Source: Apoda limacodes (Eukaryota > Arthropoda > Insecta > Lepidoptera > Limacodidae). Taken from it: a stretch of DNA of 64,000 nucleotides. Under the pieces are notes generated by a model that did not search any database, had not been told where the DNA came from, and worked only from the letters and a program-made list of their open reading frames with translations. Positions 48,601 to 59,854 of this stretch are shown one piece after another. The stretch covers positions 5,151,001-5,215,000 of the forward strand of contig OX291547.1 of assembly GCA_946406115.1 (NCBI GenBank). Reading direction: 5' to 3'. Position 1 is the stretch's first letter, and each line of letters begins with the position of its first letter. Position numbers and translations under genes: made by a program.

Positions 48601-51600
48601 TTGATATATTAAAAAAGGGTTCGGTGACTACAAAATGTTTGAAGCAAGATTTTACTTGTGTTTCATTATTATTAATAAGGAAATTATAAGTATAACTGAG
48701 TTTGTAAACTAAATCCCTATTTCGAGAAATTGCTTTAATCTTTAAACGGAACGTATGTAGACATAAATAAAAAAAACTCTGTTTGTTTTTGTTGAGAGTT
48801 GTATTTGTTTATTTGGTTGAGAATTTTAGGTTTTTTTTTTTAATATTATAATGGGCTCGCACGGTCTTAGCAGATCATTTATGCGTTTGCCAGAGTCAAA
48901 GTCAATTATATTATATCGTATCGTGGCGCGGGCGTTACCGCGCGTCCTCGTTTTCAAGTCCCAAGATTGGGCGGGAGATTTGGTGTGGATCCTCAGACAT
49001 TGCGCGTCATGTCCTGCTTATTACTTCATAATTTACTATTCATGAGCCTTCGCTGCACAATCCTTAACACGCTTTCGTAAAAAATGCTAAGATATATACA
49101 TCGAAAGTCACTAAATGAATTTAGAAAAATTAAACAGAAAAAAACATCACTCCTTCTTAAGATTCGCGCCAAAACTCCTTTGATTCGAATTTTAGGTTAT
49201 TCTTATTTTTCAAAGGTGTAATTATGTTTCACATGAAATTACCACCTAGTATTATCAAAATACTACGCAGCACTAAAGATAGCGGCGCCGGACCTCAAAC
49301 ATTTTTGTTAGTGAATGTGAAAAATGTGAACCTATAGTGTTTGTTATGATGAAAATATATAGAAATAGAAGAATATTAGTTTGGGCTGTACAAAAGGGGG
49401 CGCTGAGAAAAAAGACTTCCCTTGCGCCCCCTTTTAGTTACTCTGGCCGTAATAAAGGTAAAAAAATATCATATTTGGTAATATAAGTTTTTTTTTTCCA
49501 CCCTTTTAATTACTCAGACCTATATTTTACTTTAGATTTTAGGACATGTAGTTCACGCTAAGAGTAGAATTAATGTTTAGAACCCAATCATTTTGAACTA
49601 AATTTGTCATGATTCGCATGCGAGCTGTAGTCTTGAACGGTCCCGACCACTCGAAGCAGTTCGAGCGGCTTGCGTTCGAGAAATGTCGGATTCAACATTA
49701 CCAGAATTGCTTAACTACATTTTCGTTCGAGAAAAGTTTAAATTCGTACTTTATTTCGAATTCGTGATCAATTCGATCGCGTGAGAATTGGCTCCGTTCG
49801 AGAATTGGCGAGAAAAAGTTATGCCATTGGCATTTATTTTCCTCTCAAGGCACATAAAATAACTGATTAAAGTACACTATTGTGGTAACTTGACTACATC
49901 CCGCCTTAGTTTATTTTAAAAATATTCGCACCTAACCAAGCTGGAAACTCGGTCTTCGATTGACCGCTGCTGTCCAAAATAATATATTCTACTCAGTTAT
50001 AAGTTTTGCGTATCTGGCCAATTTTGTGTATCTGAGCCCTAGTCTATCCTATGAACTTAAATTTTCTTGGTTTTCTGGATCTTCATGGGTTGCTAAACGC
50101 ATGATCGATGGGTTGTATCTAAAATCATTAAGCAAAATAGTCGTCTCAATATGCCTGAGAAGAAAGCGGTTTCTCTATCTTTACCAACTAAATTTCATCT
50201 ACAAAAAATGCGTTTACGTTCTACTGTTAGATCTATGACCGTGTTACAGCTAGGGCCAACACGTCCTGGCCCCTTTAGGGTTCTTTTGTATCACTTTGGT
50301 ACAAAATACAAAAAACCACGCGATTTGCTACTAGCCTTATTTTATCTTTCTCCAAAAAGAATGAAGAAAAAAAGCTCAAGGAGTCATTAATTAATTGCAC
50401 TAACAAGATCACGCTTGATGCAAGATCTCATTATTATACAAATACCCTCATTACCTCTAGATGTTTAGCAATGTACTGTTGTGAATTTGTAATGTATATG
50501 ACTTACTGAATATTTAAAGAGAAATAAAGTTATTCATATTCTATTCTATTTCCTATTGTTAATGTTATCTAAATATATGAGTAAAAAATACTTTATAAAA
50601 TAAACTTAGCTTATTTTATATTATTATTTTATTTACATTACATAAGTGTAAGTTATTGGTTTATTTACATGAAATATATATAATTAAACTCAAACACAAT
50701 ATAAAAACTTTTAAATATTTGAAATATTTCAGACAAAGATAGCTTATTTTTACGAAGCCTTTGAAGAATTTTTTTTTAAAAAACTAATTTTTTTTTTATA
50801 TTTTTAATTCTTTTATACCTATAGATAATGCAAATAAAACAATAATAAAATAGTATGGAGTTATAATTTTAGGTAAAAAGTATAAAGGACTATTTCTCAT
50901 TTTTTAATCTGTATATGTCTCTTATTGGTGAACTAGGTGCTATTGTTATCCAATTGTTCCAGTACACCTCCATATCGAAGGAAGACGTAGACAAGCTCCG
51001 TGGCTGGTATGAGGAGCTGTTGACTGATCTCCGACCAAACGCTGTTGGCCTGGTCGATGCGTTTGATCTTCCTGATGAAGTAAGTCACTAAGTTTAATAA
51101 AAATCAATTAAGAAGCAATTAAGACATCTCAGTACAGATACATTCTTTATAAGCAGCGTTGCAGCAATATATATAGGCTTACCCTTTGTCAAGTGGTTGG
51201 GGAAACGAGGCTGCTTCCCTTATTATATGGTGTGTCTAGCCCATTCTGGGGATAAAAAACGTGTAGATAGAAAAACATTATGGTTTTTTTTTTTTTTTTT
51301 TTTTTTTAATACCACTAAGGTGGCAAACAAGCTTACGGCCCGCCTGATGGTAAGCGGTCACCGTAGCCTATGGACGCTTGCAACACCAGGGGTATCACTT
51401 GCGCGTTGTCGACCCTTCAGAAATCTAATAACTTCTTTCTTGAAGAACTCCATACTGTAGTCCTTGCAGAAAACCTTGGCAGGGAGCTCATTCCACAACT
51501 TAAGCGATCGCGGGAGGAAGTTTCTCTGAAACCGCACTGTACGCGACCATTTAGGTTCTAAAGTGTGAGAATGAATTCCCTGCCGATGGCGAGCGGTGCG

Positions 51601-53184
51601 ATGGTAAATAGTAGCCGTGGGCATCATTTCGAACAATTCCTCAAAACACAACCCATTGTACAAGCGGTAGAACACACACATTGAGGCAAAGTCTCTCTTC
51701 AGACTTAAGGGCTCGATACCGCAAGTGAGTTTGGAATCGTCGACAATTCTCACAGCCCGTCGTTGAACCGAGTCAAAAGGGCCAAGCTGGTATCCGGGTG
51801 CACCTGCCCAGAATATTATAAGTATTATAACAGTTTAAAGGTAAATGCAATTTTTGGAAATTTGACATTGAAATTAAGAAAAACAAAGTCAACGTGAAAA
51901 AGACTGCAAGGAAAATTTTGTGTTTTATTATTGGTTTTGTTAAACACATGATAATTACTAAGTGAAGTTTCTATATTTGTTATTTTTATTGCATGTCAAA
52001 ATTAAAAAAAATTGTTATATTCACGACATACATATTTTAATAAAAAGGATTTTTGAAAATCCAGTCACTGATAGTGTAAATTATGGAATGAAAATTGTAC
52101 CTATAGGAAAATATTTTTAAAGCAATTCAGGTACCTTATTAAAATTTAGATAAATAAATAGACTGCAATACCAATAATAAAAATGTTGTTTAGAATTTCT
52201 CAATAATCATCCCCTGTTAGTAAGGGTTTGAATTTCGTGATGATAAGTTTATGGAACCATTGTATATTAATCGACTTAAGAGGAAATATAGACCCAAGCA
52301 AATACATATATAAAATAGGTATTTGGAATACAATTGCTGTCGCGTAAAGACTTGGTCCAAGACACCTATGTGCGATAGGGACAACTGTGCCATAGGCTAA
52401 TTATACCTAGTCACAATCATCAAATCGGTCATTTGTAATTTCTACTTTTCTCCTTCAAATCTCAACCGAATTACTTATCTAGGAAGTTAATGAAGTATTT
52501 ATTCTATGTCTGTATATTTTCTTTCCATAAAATTAGATTACATATTCGTACACGTCTGGCATGTCTGAGGATGTCACAAAAAAGAGGCAATTGTTGCAGG
52601 TTCCAATTTATACAAATAACATTTAAAAAAATTAATTGCGCATTCAAAATAAAATTATAAGTCTAATGCGAAAATTCAGGGAGGAAACAACGGAAAACGT
52701 TTGTATAGGTAAAAACAGCCTAATATATCCTCTTAAGTACTTGGAATTTTAGACAAAACACTTTACAATCTAAATTAGTAATGAAAAAGTTCTATCCTAA
52801 AAAAAAATCTAAAAGGTTTAGTGTTTATATAAGTTCAGGTATAATTCGCGCCACGTAATTTGAACTAAAATGACGGCCGTCTGCGCAGGTACAGTACGGA
52901 GAAATGTACTAACGAACCAAAAATGTGTTACTGCGCAGGTTCAACTTACGTGGCGCTATTTATTACATATGGAAAGGTGCAGCGGAGTAAGTACTAGTAA
53001 AGGACTTAAATTCTAAGTTAATGAATCCTAAATGTTACAGGTGCTGCGTTCAACCCTGGGCGCATATGACGGTCGCGTGTATGAACAGCTGATGAAGGAG
53101 GCGCTCAAATGTCCTCTCAACGCAGAACCCGTCAACCAGAGTTACCATAAGTACCTTAAACCCTTCATGCAAGGAAAACTGTGA
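27637..53184 (+). CDS. ACOX1: Peroxisomal acyl-CoA oxidase, complete gene spanning the copy boundary
   Basis: Oxidises acyl-CoA to trans-2-enoyl-CoA with FAD, giving H2O2, in the first step of peroxisomal beta-oxidation. Coding exons: 27637-27754, 29558-29717, 30859-31030, 4B 32025-32148 or 4A 41943-42066, 42154-42398, 43322-43482, 43568-43730, 43814-44004, 44466-44615, 44978-45083, 46077-46229, 50963-51079, 53041-53184 (TGA). All junctions are GT/AG and phases match, giving 667 aa with one exon 4 (human ACOX1 is 660 aa). Start is ATG in AAAATGTG, followed by an N-terminal domain (ELTNYIDGG, about 20-28). Exons 4-5 form the FAD-binding middle domain (TELGHGT or TEMGHGT, WWPG). The catalytic Glu lies in YEGENTV (about residue 433), then the C-terminal ACOX domain. 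The protein ends in GKL, a weak-looking PTS1 compared with SKL. Intron 4 carries the LTR retrotransposon. Family is certain; subtype is inferred from length and motifs. Confidence 0.9.
28299..28571. mobile_element. MITE with 61-bp terminal inverted repeats (ACOX intron 1), copy 1
   Basis: The left end 28299-28359 (TATATATGTCGCAGCCATCT...) is an imperfect inverted copy of the right end 28511-28571 (...AGATGGCTGCGACATATATA). The 151-bp centre has no coding capacity. A TA duplication would fit but is hard to separate from the TATATA ends. Base 28540 (G) in the right arm pairs with the left arm; the second tandem copy has T there. Confidence 0.75.
28572..29557. other. ACOX intron 1 remainder
   Basis: No recognised gene. 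A 79-codon frame at 28625-28864 changes one residue (Ser/Arg) between the tandem copies at 28768 and shows no family signal. The part before the MITE (27755-28298) also holds nothing recognised. The second copy is at 60790-61775. Confidence 0.45.
29735..29860 (-). repeat. Lepidopteran interspersed repeat fragment (ACOX intron 2)
   Basis: AATATTATAAATGCGAAAG, then TTTGTCTGTTTTT, and further on TACTTTTTATCCCGGAAAAT, which I recognise as parts of one abundant lepidopteran repeat. Another piece (CTAGCTGTGCCCGCAGCC) lies at about 30653. The rest of intron 2 (29861-30858) holds no gene. The second copy is at 61953-62078. Confidence 0.55.
31094..31395 (+). repeat. tRNA-derived SINE (ACOX intron 3), copy 1
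   Basis: A-box TGGCATAGTGG (31100-31110) and B-box GGTTCGAGTCC (31143-31153) stand at polymerase III promoter spacing. They are followed by about 240 bp of unrelated body (ACAATGGCCTAAATCACCTC, GTGAAGATAGTCTCTGCC). No acceptor stem forms, so it is not a tRNA gene. The end is approximate. Confidence 0.65.
32025..32148 (+). CDS. ACOX1: ACOX alternative exon 4B (TEMGHGT version)
   Basis: A 124-nt exon, phase 0 in and phase 1 out. Acceptor is atcttccag with a clear pyrimidine tract; donor is CCT/gtaagt. It encodes [15 protein letters not shown] to WWPGA (residues 151-191), the segment holding the Thr and Gly that contact FAD in mammalian ACOX1 (139 and 178, from memory). Exon 4A has the same length and phases. 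By my count the two differ at 31 of 124 bases but only 8 of 41 residues, with about 15 purely synonymous codon changes, so both have been under protein-level constraint. Using both exons or neither breaks the frame into exon 5. Confidence 0.85.
32376..33184 (+). repeat. 5' LTR, copy 2
   Basis: Identical, as far as I can read, to 158-966, including the lack of the 6-bp segment. Confidence 0.92.
33908..35275 (+). CDS. gag: Gag polyprotein of the LTR retrotransposon, copy 2
   Basis: 455 aa, same protein as 1690-3057: helical N-terminus and capsid-like centre. It ends by TGA inside the overlap with pol. Confidence 0.85.
   Translation: MEKTIKYHLLNKSELIYETLVRFEKPAESLIGLKRQILKLNEKLPANEVLESTLDPKEDIEGVKATLTFIKQKLEDTGINKEKIKRLEAFLNHIHFRLLRIDITDKLNLGPELATVKNEFQKLDKLWNNKILEITELEFNSLQEISDLTDDNRSEVGSLPGINQVSQKFNEVFNNLEDADVKQNKFITDSCDRSSALELKRFNYNGKSCPRSFLQKLEEFRLSRNIKKDLLLARVFEIFSDDALHWFRFIKKKVSNWDELCIKLVEDFGSFDYDYKLLNYIYKRTQGENENIVIYVAIMVEMFNRLKKSLCESDQLEILLRNIRPCYSFFVIPANIMTIDNLINICKKYDQFIEKNSNFKEPENGEVIFSDFDYKKLSSSSETPFANNKDINYENWRQKEFRAKPLDNFKSFKNYKQKPLVKLESSSPYYKPTVYRNKSFNPIHNEAPKEIAGSS
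35022..37874 (+). CDS. pol: Pol polyprotein, copy 2
   Basis: 950 codons, same as 2804-5656: zinc knuckle, protease DTG, RT YLDD, RNase H, and integrase zinc domain with the first catalytic Asp. It is cut by the same stop inside integrase. Confidence 0.88.
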   Translation: MIIRNLVVLQKRPLLITKILIMKIGDRKSLERNPLIILNLLKITNKNLWLSWNLVLLIINQRFIGIKVLIRYITKRQRKLRAVHENRPPFCVRCRVHGHELSKCTSNNIACYRCGVKNLRTIDCSNCNQSSNKNYFKNTINYNRCRQDLHDWSSWLSKVNIFFNSFRTSVLFNNENDNLRPFLKINIKETECMGLLDTGSCISVLGNNSHLAIQKLGFTLLRDENIKVSTAGKAVHQAIGYFLLPMVFNKQFNIIKTFVFPDLFPSIILGIDFWKSFNLAPNLFQVKNEIKKYNISELSKVENKIQFYNNLSPLQKETADRVISNFKAISFEETGIIGETNLVTHKIDTGDHAQIKQRNYRLSPERQRVLSEEVDKMIKWDIIEPCESPWLSPVLVTPKKNGEWRFCLDSRKLNSITRKDAYNLPFINEILDNLSNAKYLSSIDIAKAFCQIPLHVDDRNKTAFYVPTRGSFQFKRLPFGLSNSPATQQRLMDSLFSPNFNNKVFCYLDDIIIISESFEEHISLLNRVLEKLTKARLTINFEKCKFFKNELKYLGYIVDERGLRTDPDKMKAILEISTPKSRKEVRRFLGTASYYRRFIPNFSTVAGPLNLLTSAGKNTPRFKWTKEADNAFSTLKNHFVNTPILACPNYDLPFSVHCDASGFGIGAMLTQEVDGNEVVVAYMSKSLSKQQRNYSATERETLAVILALEHWRCFLDNGKQFIIFTDHAALKWFLNLSNPTGRLARWTIRLSCFNFILKHKRGKDNVVPDILSRSTPIIENTSTDIQTDVDDVSHKYVEPIDTDRSMIWYEQKRTNCLNNPSDCLDFCIKDGKLLKKVETEPDSDYMWKEVPNPNDRLNIIAAKHTEPSNSHFGAFKTFKKISKDFYWPGMFRQISNYIADCSTCLAYKHQNHSPFGVMGKPKICSRPFQCISIDLVGPLPMTHAVSVNTV
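37966..38613 (+). pseudogene. Integrase C-terminal part, separated by stop and frameshift, copy 2
   Basis: 215 codons, same as 5748-6395, with the same break upstream. The damage therefore predates the tandem duplication. Confidence 0.8.
38826..39068 (+). repeat. 91-bp tandem repeat, copy 2
   Basis: Second copy of the 6608-6850 array; units start at 38826, 38917 and 39008. Confidence 0.85.
39710..39830 (+). repeat. Degenerate 44-46 bp repeat, copy 2
   Basis: Second copy of 7492-7612. Confidence 0.6.
40121..40935 (+). repeat. 3' LTR, copy 2
   Basis: Second copy of 7903-8717, with the 6-bp segment present. Confidence 0.92.
41943..42066 (+). CDS. ACOX1: ACOX alternative exon 4A (TELGHGT version), copy 2
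   Basis: A 124-nt exon, phase 0 in and phase 1 out, encoding [15 protein letters not shown] to WWPGG. The acceptor (tctctgactag) has a poorer pyrimidine tract than that of 4B; the donor is GGT/gtaagt. It lies 87 bp before exon 5 and 9,794 bp after exon 4B. Without the LTR element and one target duplication the two exons would be 1,230 bp apart. Confidence 0.87.
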
Positions 53185-55405
53185 TTTTTTATTAGAAATG
53201 AAAAATACCGAATTTATTTCTTTTATTTATTACAAAGCTGAAGTAGAAGACAACCATTTTAGCACTTTCTGAACTAATCATCTCACTAAATGTACCTAGC
53301 CAAAATTAAAAACAAGACAATAGATTTTCCTTACTAATAGTCAATGTTTTCAAACCTACCAATTGGACTCTATTGTAAAATTACCAATATTATAAATGCG
53401 AAAGTTACTCTTTCTGTCTGTCTGTCTGTCACGATTAAACCGCTGTACGGATTAAGATTAAATTTAGCTTTTATTCCCATAGTAATAAAAAAATTGAGGC
53501 ATCTATGCCATATGTTGGGCATTTATCCCCAAAATCAGTACTGCTAAAAATAATTTATTTTTCGCTTTTATTTAATAGTTACACTTAATAACTCTTCATC
53601 GTTATGAAGGTTAAAGACCCGGTTTTCATTATAAATAAAAGCTTGTTTAAATACTTTGGCTGTTTGGAAATGCCAATTTCAAAATGTGGTACAACTATCC
53701 ACTCGTCAACAACGAAAAGTCAACAACGTTGAACAAAAAAATAAAGGCACCGCTACAAAATTACCCTATGACTGGCTGGACAGCACCTGACTAGCAATGT
53801 GTGCCGACATAGGCACAAGTGTATAATCGATTAGGCTGTAAGTGAATTTGAAAACCTTGAATTTCGTAGTTGGCCTTCGTTGTCTTGCTCCCTATACCTG
53901 GCCGTCCCGGTTCAAGATGACTTAGTTTTACACTGAGAGTTCGTAAAAAAAAAAACTGAATGTAGCATTAAGTTGCTGATACCTTTACTGTTTTGTGAAA
54001 TGTTCACGATTCCTTTCGAAGAAACGTCGCATTCAACGGAACCACTGAGAGAATAGTGGGCCTACGGCCATTTCTGTCGCACCCACTGCATCTTCAGGGT
54101 TTGTAAAGCGAATACACAACTGACGTGAAATGACCCGTCTGTCCAAAGAATTATGCAATCATCTTTTTTTCCTTCATTTCTTTCTTTCGTTACTTTTGTT
54201 GGCAAATCCTCAAAAGGAAACACCCACTGTGTAGATTGTCTTTTAGTTTCGGTTTCGTAACAATATATCCAATTTTTATCACTCGCGACGATGTCAAATA
54301 CAGCATTCCAGTCACTCACTTTATTAGTTTAAAATATTGTGTATAATGTATGTGTTTAAAATTAATTTTATTTTGTTGAATTCGAATGATAACAAAGTTT
54401 CGACATCACGCTATGCAGTTGCAATTGCAGAAACCGCGCGACACTACATATTAGTGCACACGTATCTACATGACCTGTGACGTCACTGAATGTAATAAAA
54501 TGTGGTTTAAGCAAATGTTTTTGTGTAGTCGTCAAAAGGATATGTTTTTGTGTAGTCGTTAAAAGGATAAATTAATATTTTCATAGGAAAGATGCAGTCA
54601 AAAGATAACCTCGAACCAGGATTTGATTAACCTGCGATTCTAAGATTCCTTAAACTTTTACGAATTTTATTTCTATAAATAATTTTATCTTGGTCTGTTT
54701 TGTAATAAATTAAGGAGTGATTCCAGCAGCGAAGATATGAATTGAGCATCTGTAGAGTTACTAGAAACGGCACAAAATGCCGAACTGAGTTTTCTCGCGA
54801 TAAGTATGGCTAATAAAAGTTGACTGTACGCAGTAAGACATTCAAAAGGCGCGTAAAGTATTTCAGAGCCTAAGGATAATATTGAACTATCTAAAATTTT
54901 AAAACTAGTAAGTATGTATGCCTACATAATGTTGGCTATGAACTATTTAACAGAAATTATTTTATATTGAAACTTATTCTTGTAGGTATATATTTACTGT
55001 AGTGAGGTGAAAATAATGTTTCGTAAGGCTGCCAAATTATTTGGGTCTTATGTCTTCAAATGTTTCGCTTTGCTCAGGATTCAATTAAGGCACTTGCGCC
55101 AGATATGTATCAACTTTGCAGCCTTGGAAATAACAAATAACTATTGTAAATATAGCCTTGTTAATATGTTTTCTTTAAAGACTTAGAACCTTCAGCGAGT
55201 CTCAAACGAAGAATGCTTATTTCGATGTATGTATATTTATCATGTATTTTTAATTCTATGAAGATTTGTGTATTTGTATTTGTAAGATTGATGTACTAGG
55301 ACTTCATAAGATCTAAGTAGTTGTTTAACTATAATTTTGGAACTATTACCTTTATTATAATTTTATGAAGCCTTCTGTACATGTATTGGAATTGCAAACA
55401 GCAAA

Positions 55406-58400
55406 ATGCATTCCATAAATATTTATTACCAAAATAGTCGTGGCCACAGAACCTGTAATGTAGCACTCAATAATTATGATATAATTGTTTTAACCGAGCC
55501 ATGGTTAAATGAAAGTGTTTCCGACGCTGAGCTTTTTGATAACCGATATTTTGTATTAAGAAAGGATAGACAATCTTCAGGGTTTCATAGCAAGGTGGTG
55601 GAGTGTTGATTGCTGTTTCGAAGCGGCTATCGGCTAAACGTATGACGGAATGGGAAAGCATGTGTGAAGATCTATGGGTAGTGGTTGATATTGGACAGAC
55701 AAGGTCAATAAATAAACTGGCAATTTGTGCTGTTTATCTCCCACTTCCAGTACAAAATCTCGTATTGGAACATTTTATTGAAAATTGTTACTTAGCTTTA
55801 GAATACCATGAGGGTCATACATGATTAATTGGTGATTTTAACCTTAGTAGTATTGATTGGAATGTATTATATAGTGGATCAAATTACCATACCTCATCAG
55901 TAAATCAGATGCTTATAGATTTTAGTTATGTAGCCAACCTCAAACAATGCAATTACGTATTAAATAATAAGCTAGATTCTAGATCTTGTGTTCGTGGACC
56001 TGCCCAACCTTAGAGTTACTTCATCTGGCAATACTTTATGTTCAATCGACTCCCTACATCCACCCTTGAATATAGCTATAAATATAACGATAGACAGCGT
56101 TAAATACCTTTATACTAGACTATGATGCAATTTACGATAGCCTTTCAAAATAGATTGGTGTGAGTATTTCAAGGACTGCAGTGATGTTAATAGTATGTTG
56201 GATAAAATTTACATAACCTTCCATGATCTTATAAAGCAACATATCCCTCCTACTAAACATCACAATGGCAAATACCCTCCTTGGTTTAATAAGTCTCTTA
56301 TCAAACTACTGCGAGAAAAACACAAATATAAAAATCCGATGGATGAGTTAGCCTATTTAAGACAAAGTAAGCGATGCAAAAGACTAAAACTCGGTACAAC
56401 AGTTACATTGAGGACATAGAAAATAAAAATTGTATGAACCCTTAAAATTTCTGGTCGTTTATTAAGTTAAAAAAGGGTGGTTCTAACTCATACCCTAAAA
56501 TCATGACACACGGTGAAACCTTTAAATCAGAAGGTAGTGATATTTGTAATTTGTTTGCATCATCGTTCTCTCAAGTGTATATTGATCAAACTCCATGGTC
56601 TTATATTAATGTAAGCAGAAGCCAAGAAACATCATACTTAAATGATATTAGTCAAGGTAGCTCTAGTTTTGCAAATGTTCAAATCTCATTAGACCATAGA
56701 GTAAAAGAAATAATCAATTTAGACGTATCTAAGGGAGCAGGCCCAGATGAGATTCCCCCAATCTTCACCAGAAAAAGCTCTGATAACATAGCGTAACCCC
56801 TATTTCATATCTTTAATAAATCTTTAGGTTCCGGTGTTTTTCCCCAGAAATGGAAACTGGCTAAAGTAGTACCTACATTTAAATCTGGCGAAGAATATAT
56901 GGCTACAAATTACAGACCTGTCTCAATTCTCTCAGCAATGGGCAAAATTTTTGAATTCAGTATCTGCCCACTTGTCCAAGCACATTTTCACCAATTTATC
57001 TCGGATCATCAACATGGGTTCGTGAAATGCAGATCTACAGCTACAAATTTGGTATCTTTTGTCGAAAGTCTTGCCGAAGCAATGGACAACCGTCAAGAAT
57101 TTGACGTTGTTTATACCGATTTTAGCAGGGCTTTTGATAGAGTATCGCACCCAATACTTATAACCAAGCTTGCAGTATACGGTTTTACCGGATTATTTTT
57201 TAGACTGGACTAGGTCGTATCTAAGTTATAGATTCTTTTTTGTTGTGGCAAATGGATATCGATCTGAGTTGGTTGGCATACGTTCAGGAGTCCCACAGGG
57301 ATCTCATCTCGGTCCAATTTTTTTAGCATATTTATAAACGACATGCCCAGTTTTTTTCACTCATTTCCATTCTTATTTGCCGATAATGTTGAAAAATGTT
57401 ATTTTATAAACTTCACTCGCAAGATTAATGTTATTGTTTCTGGGTATAATATAAACGGTACGCCAATACGTGAAGTTTAATGTGTTAGGGATCTGGGTAT
57501 TAATCTCGATAGGAAGCTGACATTTGTCCCTCACATGGATAATATTATCAAAAGAGCGTCCAAGATGCTAGGTTTTGTCATAAGATATAGTTAAATGCTA
57601 AAAAAGCCAAAACCCAAAATACTCCTTTATAACACGTTAGTCTGAAGCATCTTTGAATATCGCACTGTTGTGTGGCGACCACATTATACACACATTTTGA
57701 GAATCGAGCGTATACAAAAAGTAATATTACAAAACGGGAAATTTCATATGCAAAAAGACTAAATTAATTTAAAATATCCTCTTTGCCAAAACGCAGAACA
57801 CAATTAGATCTCATATTTCTATACATACTACTAAACCATAAAACTACTTGCCCCCAACTTTTAAATAAATCCAATTACAGAGTACCTTTAAGGGCGCTTC
57901 GCCAACTTATTATCTCCGCTTGCTCCACCGTTTCGTTCAACAGTATTAGGACAAAGCTCTCCTGTCCCAAGACTTAGTAAAGCGACTGTAAGTTTTCAGA
58001 TCTTTTTTTGACAACTTAAATAAGTTCCGCCATCAGTTGGCAGTAAACTTACCAAATTGAGAGTACTGTTTTTAGTTTTTATAATTTAATATATACACTT
58101 ATCTATGTGTGTACATTGTACATATGTGCATACATGAATAGATGAAATTATAAATTTAAAATGTTTACGACTTTGTATAGATTACAGACTCTAATATAAG
58201 AAGTTCCCTTTTTCTAAATTTAACCCCAAGATAGTTTGTTGTTTAATCTTTGGATTACCTACTTATAATTTATATTGTTAATTAATGCTTAAATACTGTC
58301 TACCAGCAGTCTCATATTAGTTTAAAATTATTCTTATGTTACTCCTTGATACTTAAGTTTCAATGCATGCAGCGTTAACCTATAAGTAGTTGTGCATTTA

Positions 58401-58491
58401 ACAAGATGTTATACTTTTAGTATGGATATTGTAGTATACTATGTTTGTTATGATGTAACAACTGTTGTTTGACCATAAATAAATAAAAAAA
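55406..58491 (+). mobile_element. Decayed non-LTR retrotransposon, copy 2
   Basis: Second copy of 23188-26273 with the same stops and frame changes. Confidence 0.82.
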
Positions 58492-58622
58492 TATATATTA
58501 TTTATCACTCTAGTAGCATGAAGCTTTCAAAGGCACATGTTTTTTTTATCGCAGTGACTAGAGTGACACCCGAACCAAACACTAGCAAGCATAAATAGTG
58601 CAGAAAATCTAGAATAACTAAC

Positions 58623-58822
58623 ATCTATTAGAATACCTTTTTCCCGACGTTTCGGCTGGGTTACACCAGCCTTGGTCACGGGTAGACTACCCAAGGCTGG
58701 TGTAACCCAGCCGAAACGTCGGGAAAAAGGTATTTTGCCAAATGACGCGTTTAATCCCGTTTTATTATTTTTAAATTAGTAATGGAACGCGTAAATTTCA
58801 AAACTTATATCTATTAGAATAC
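58623..58822. mobile_element. Palindromic short retroposon, copy 2
   Basis: Second copy of 26405-26604. Confidence 0.75.
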
Positions 58823-59854
58823 AAGTAATTTAAAAAGTAATTTACTACTTTTCTATAACATTATTTCTAAACAACTTTTCCATTTTATCGTTCAAACTAT
58901 AAATTTCAATAGGAGGTTAATGTATGTTGACCCCGAGAAGAATAAATAATTAGTACCTGTTCATTCTTTAGGAGTTTATTTAGTGTCACTTCGTTTATTG
59001 CCACTGAAACGAAAGTAAAGTAACCCACAAATATTAAAAAAATAGGTATGATGTGTCAATTTGACTTCGAGAATTCGGTGCATAAAGAATGTTAAACTTT
59101 AGTTTTTATGTACAAGAAAATGTCTATTAAAAATGTATTTCATTAATTATTTTATATAAGCCTTATAATAACATTTAAAGTCAAAAACCTTTAAGCCAAT
59201 TTCTCAGTAGAGCCACAGAGCGAAGAGTTCTATAAAAACAGGTTTCTGAAATCAGTAGTTTGCTCTGAGCTTCAGAAATCATTCAGCCAGTCAAGCAGAA
59301 TATATAATTTTATATGTGTGGTTAGATAGCTAAGATAAGCACCAAACATTACTTTAGCGAAACGGCATGAACTAACTTGACTTTGCAGTGTAAAAAAATT
59401 TTCTAAGCATTTGACTACATTACGCTGTCGATGCTCCAATGGCAAATGTAAGTTTGAATATCGCAAAATATTTTAAGCAATTATTTGACTTTTTCTTGTC
59501 GTGCTGAGTGACCTTGTTCTTTGCTAAATTTCATGATTCCCGTTACGGTGGTTACGAAAGGATCCTATAGGTTTTAATGAGTGGTTTTGCGAGTGTCATA
59601 ATATGTGATATAAATGGCTGTACATCTTCTTGTAGAATCTCACATCACAATCTGTAATTAATCATCGAAAGCGAGCTCATTATAAAGGCTAAATCTAAAA
59701 CATTATAAGGATATACGCAATAGGTTAAATAAAAACTAAAATTTGCGTTTATCACACTTTGTCTATTTAAAGTTTAACTAAAATTGTTCATCCAGTATTC
59801 ACACGAAGCGTTGACGACGCATCGTTTGATATTATCAAATACACTTTCAGTAAA

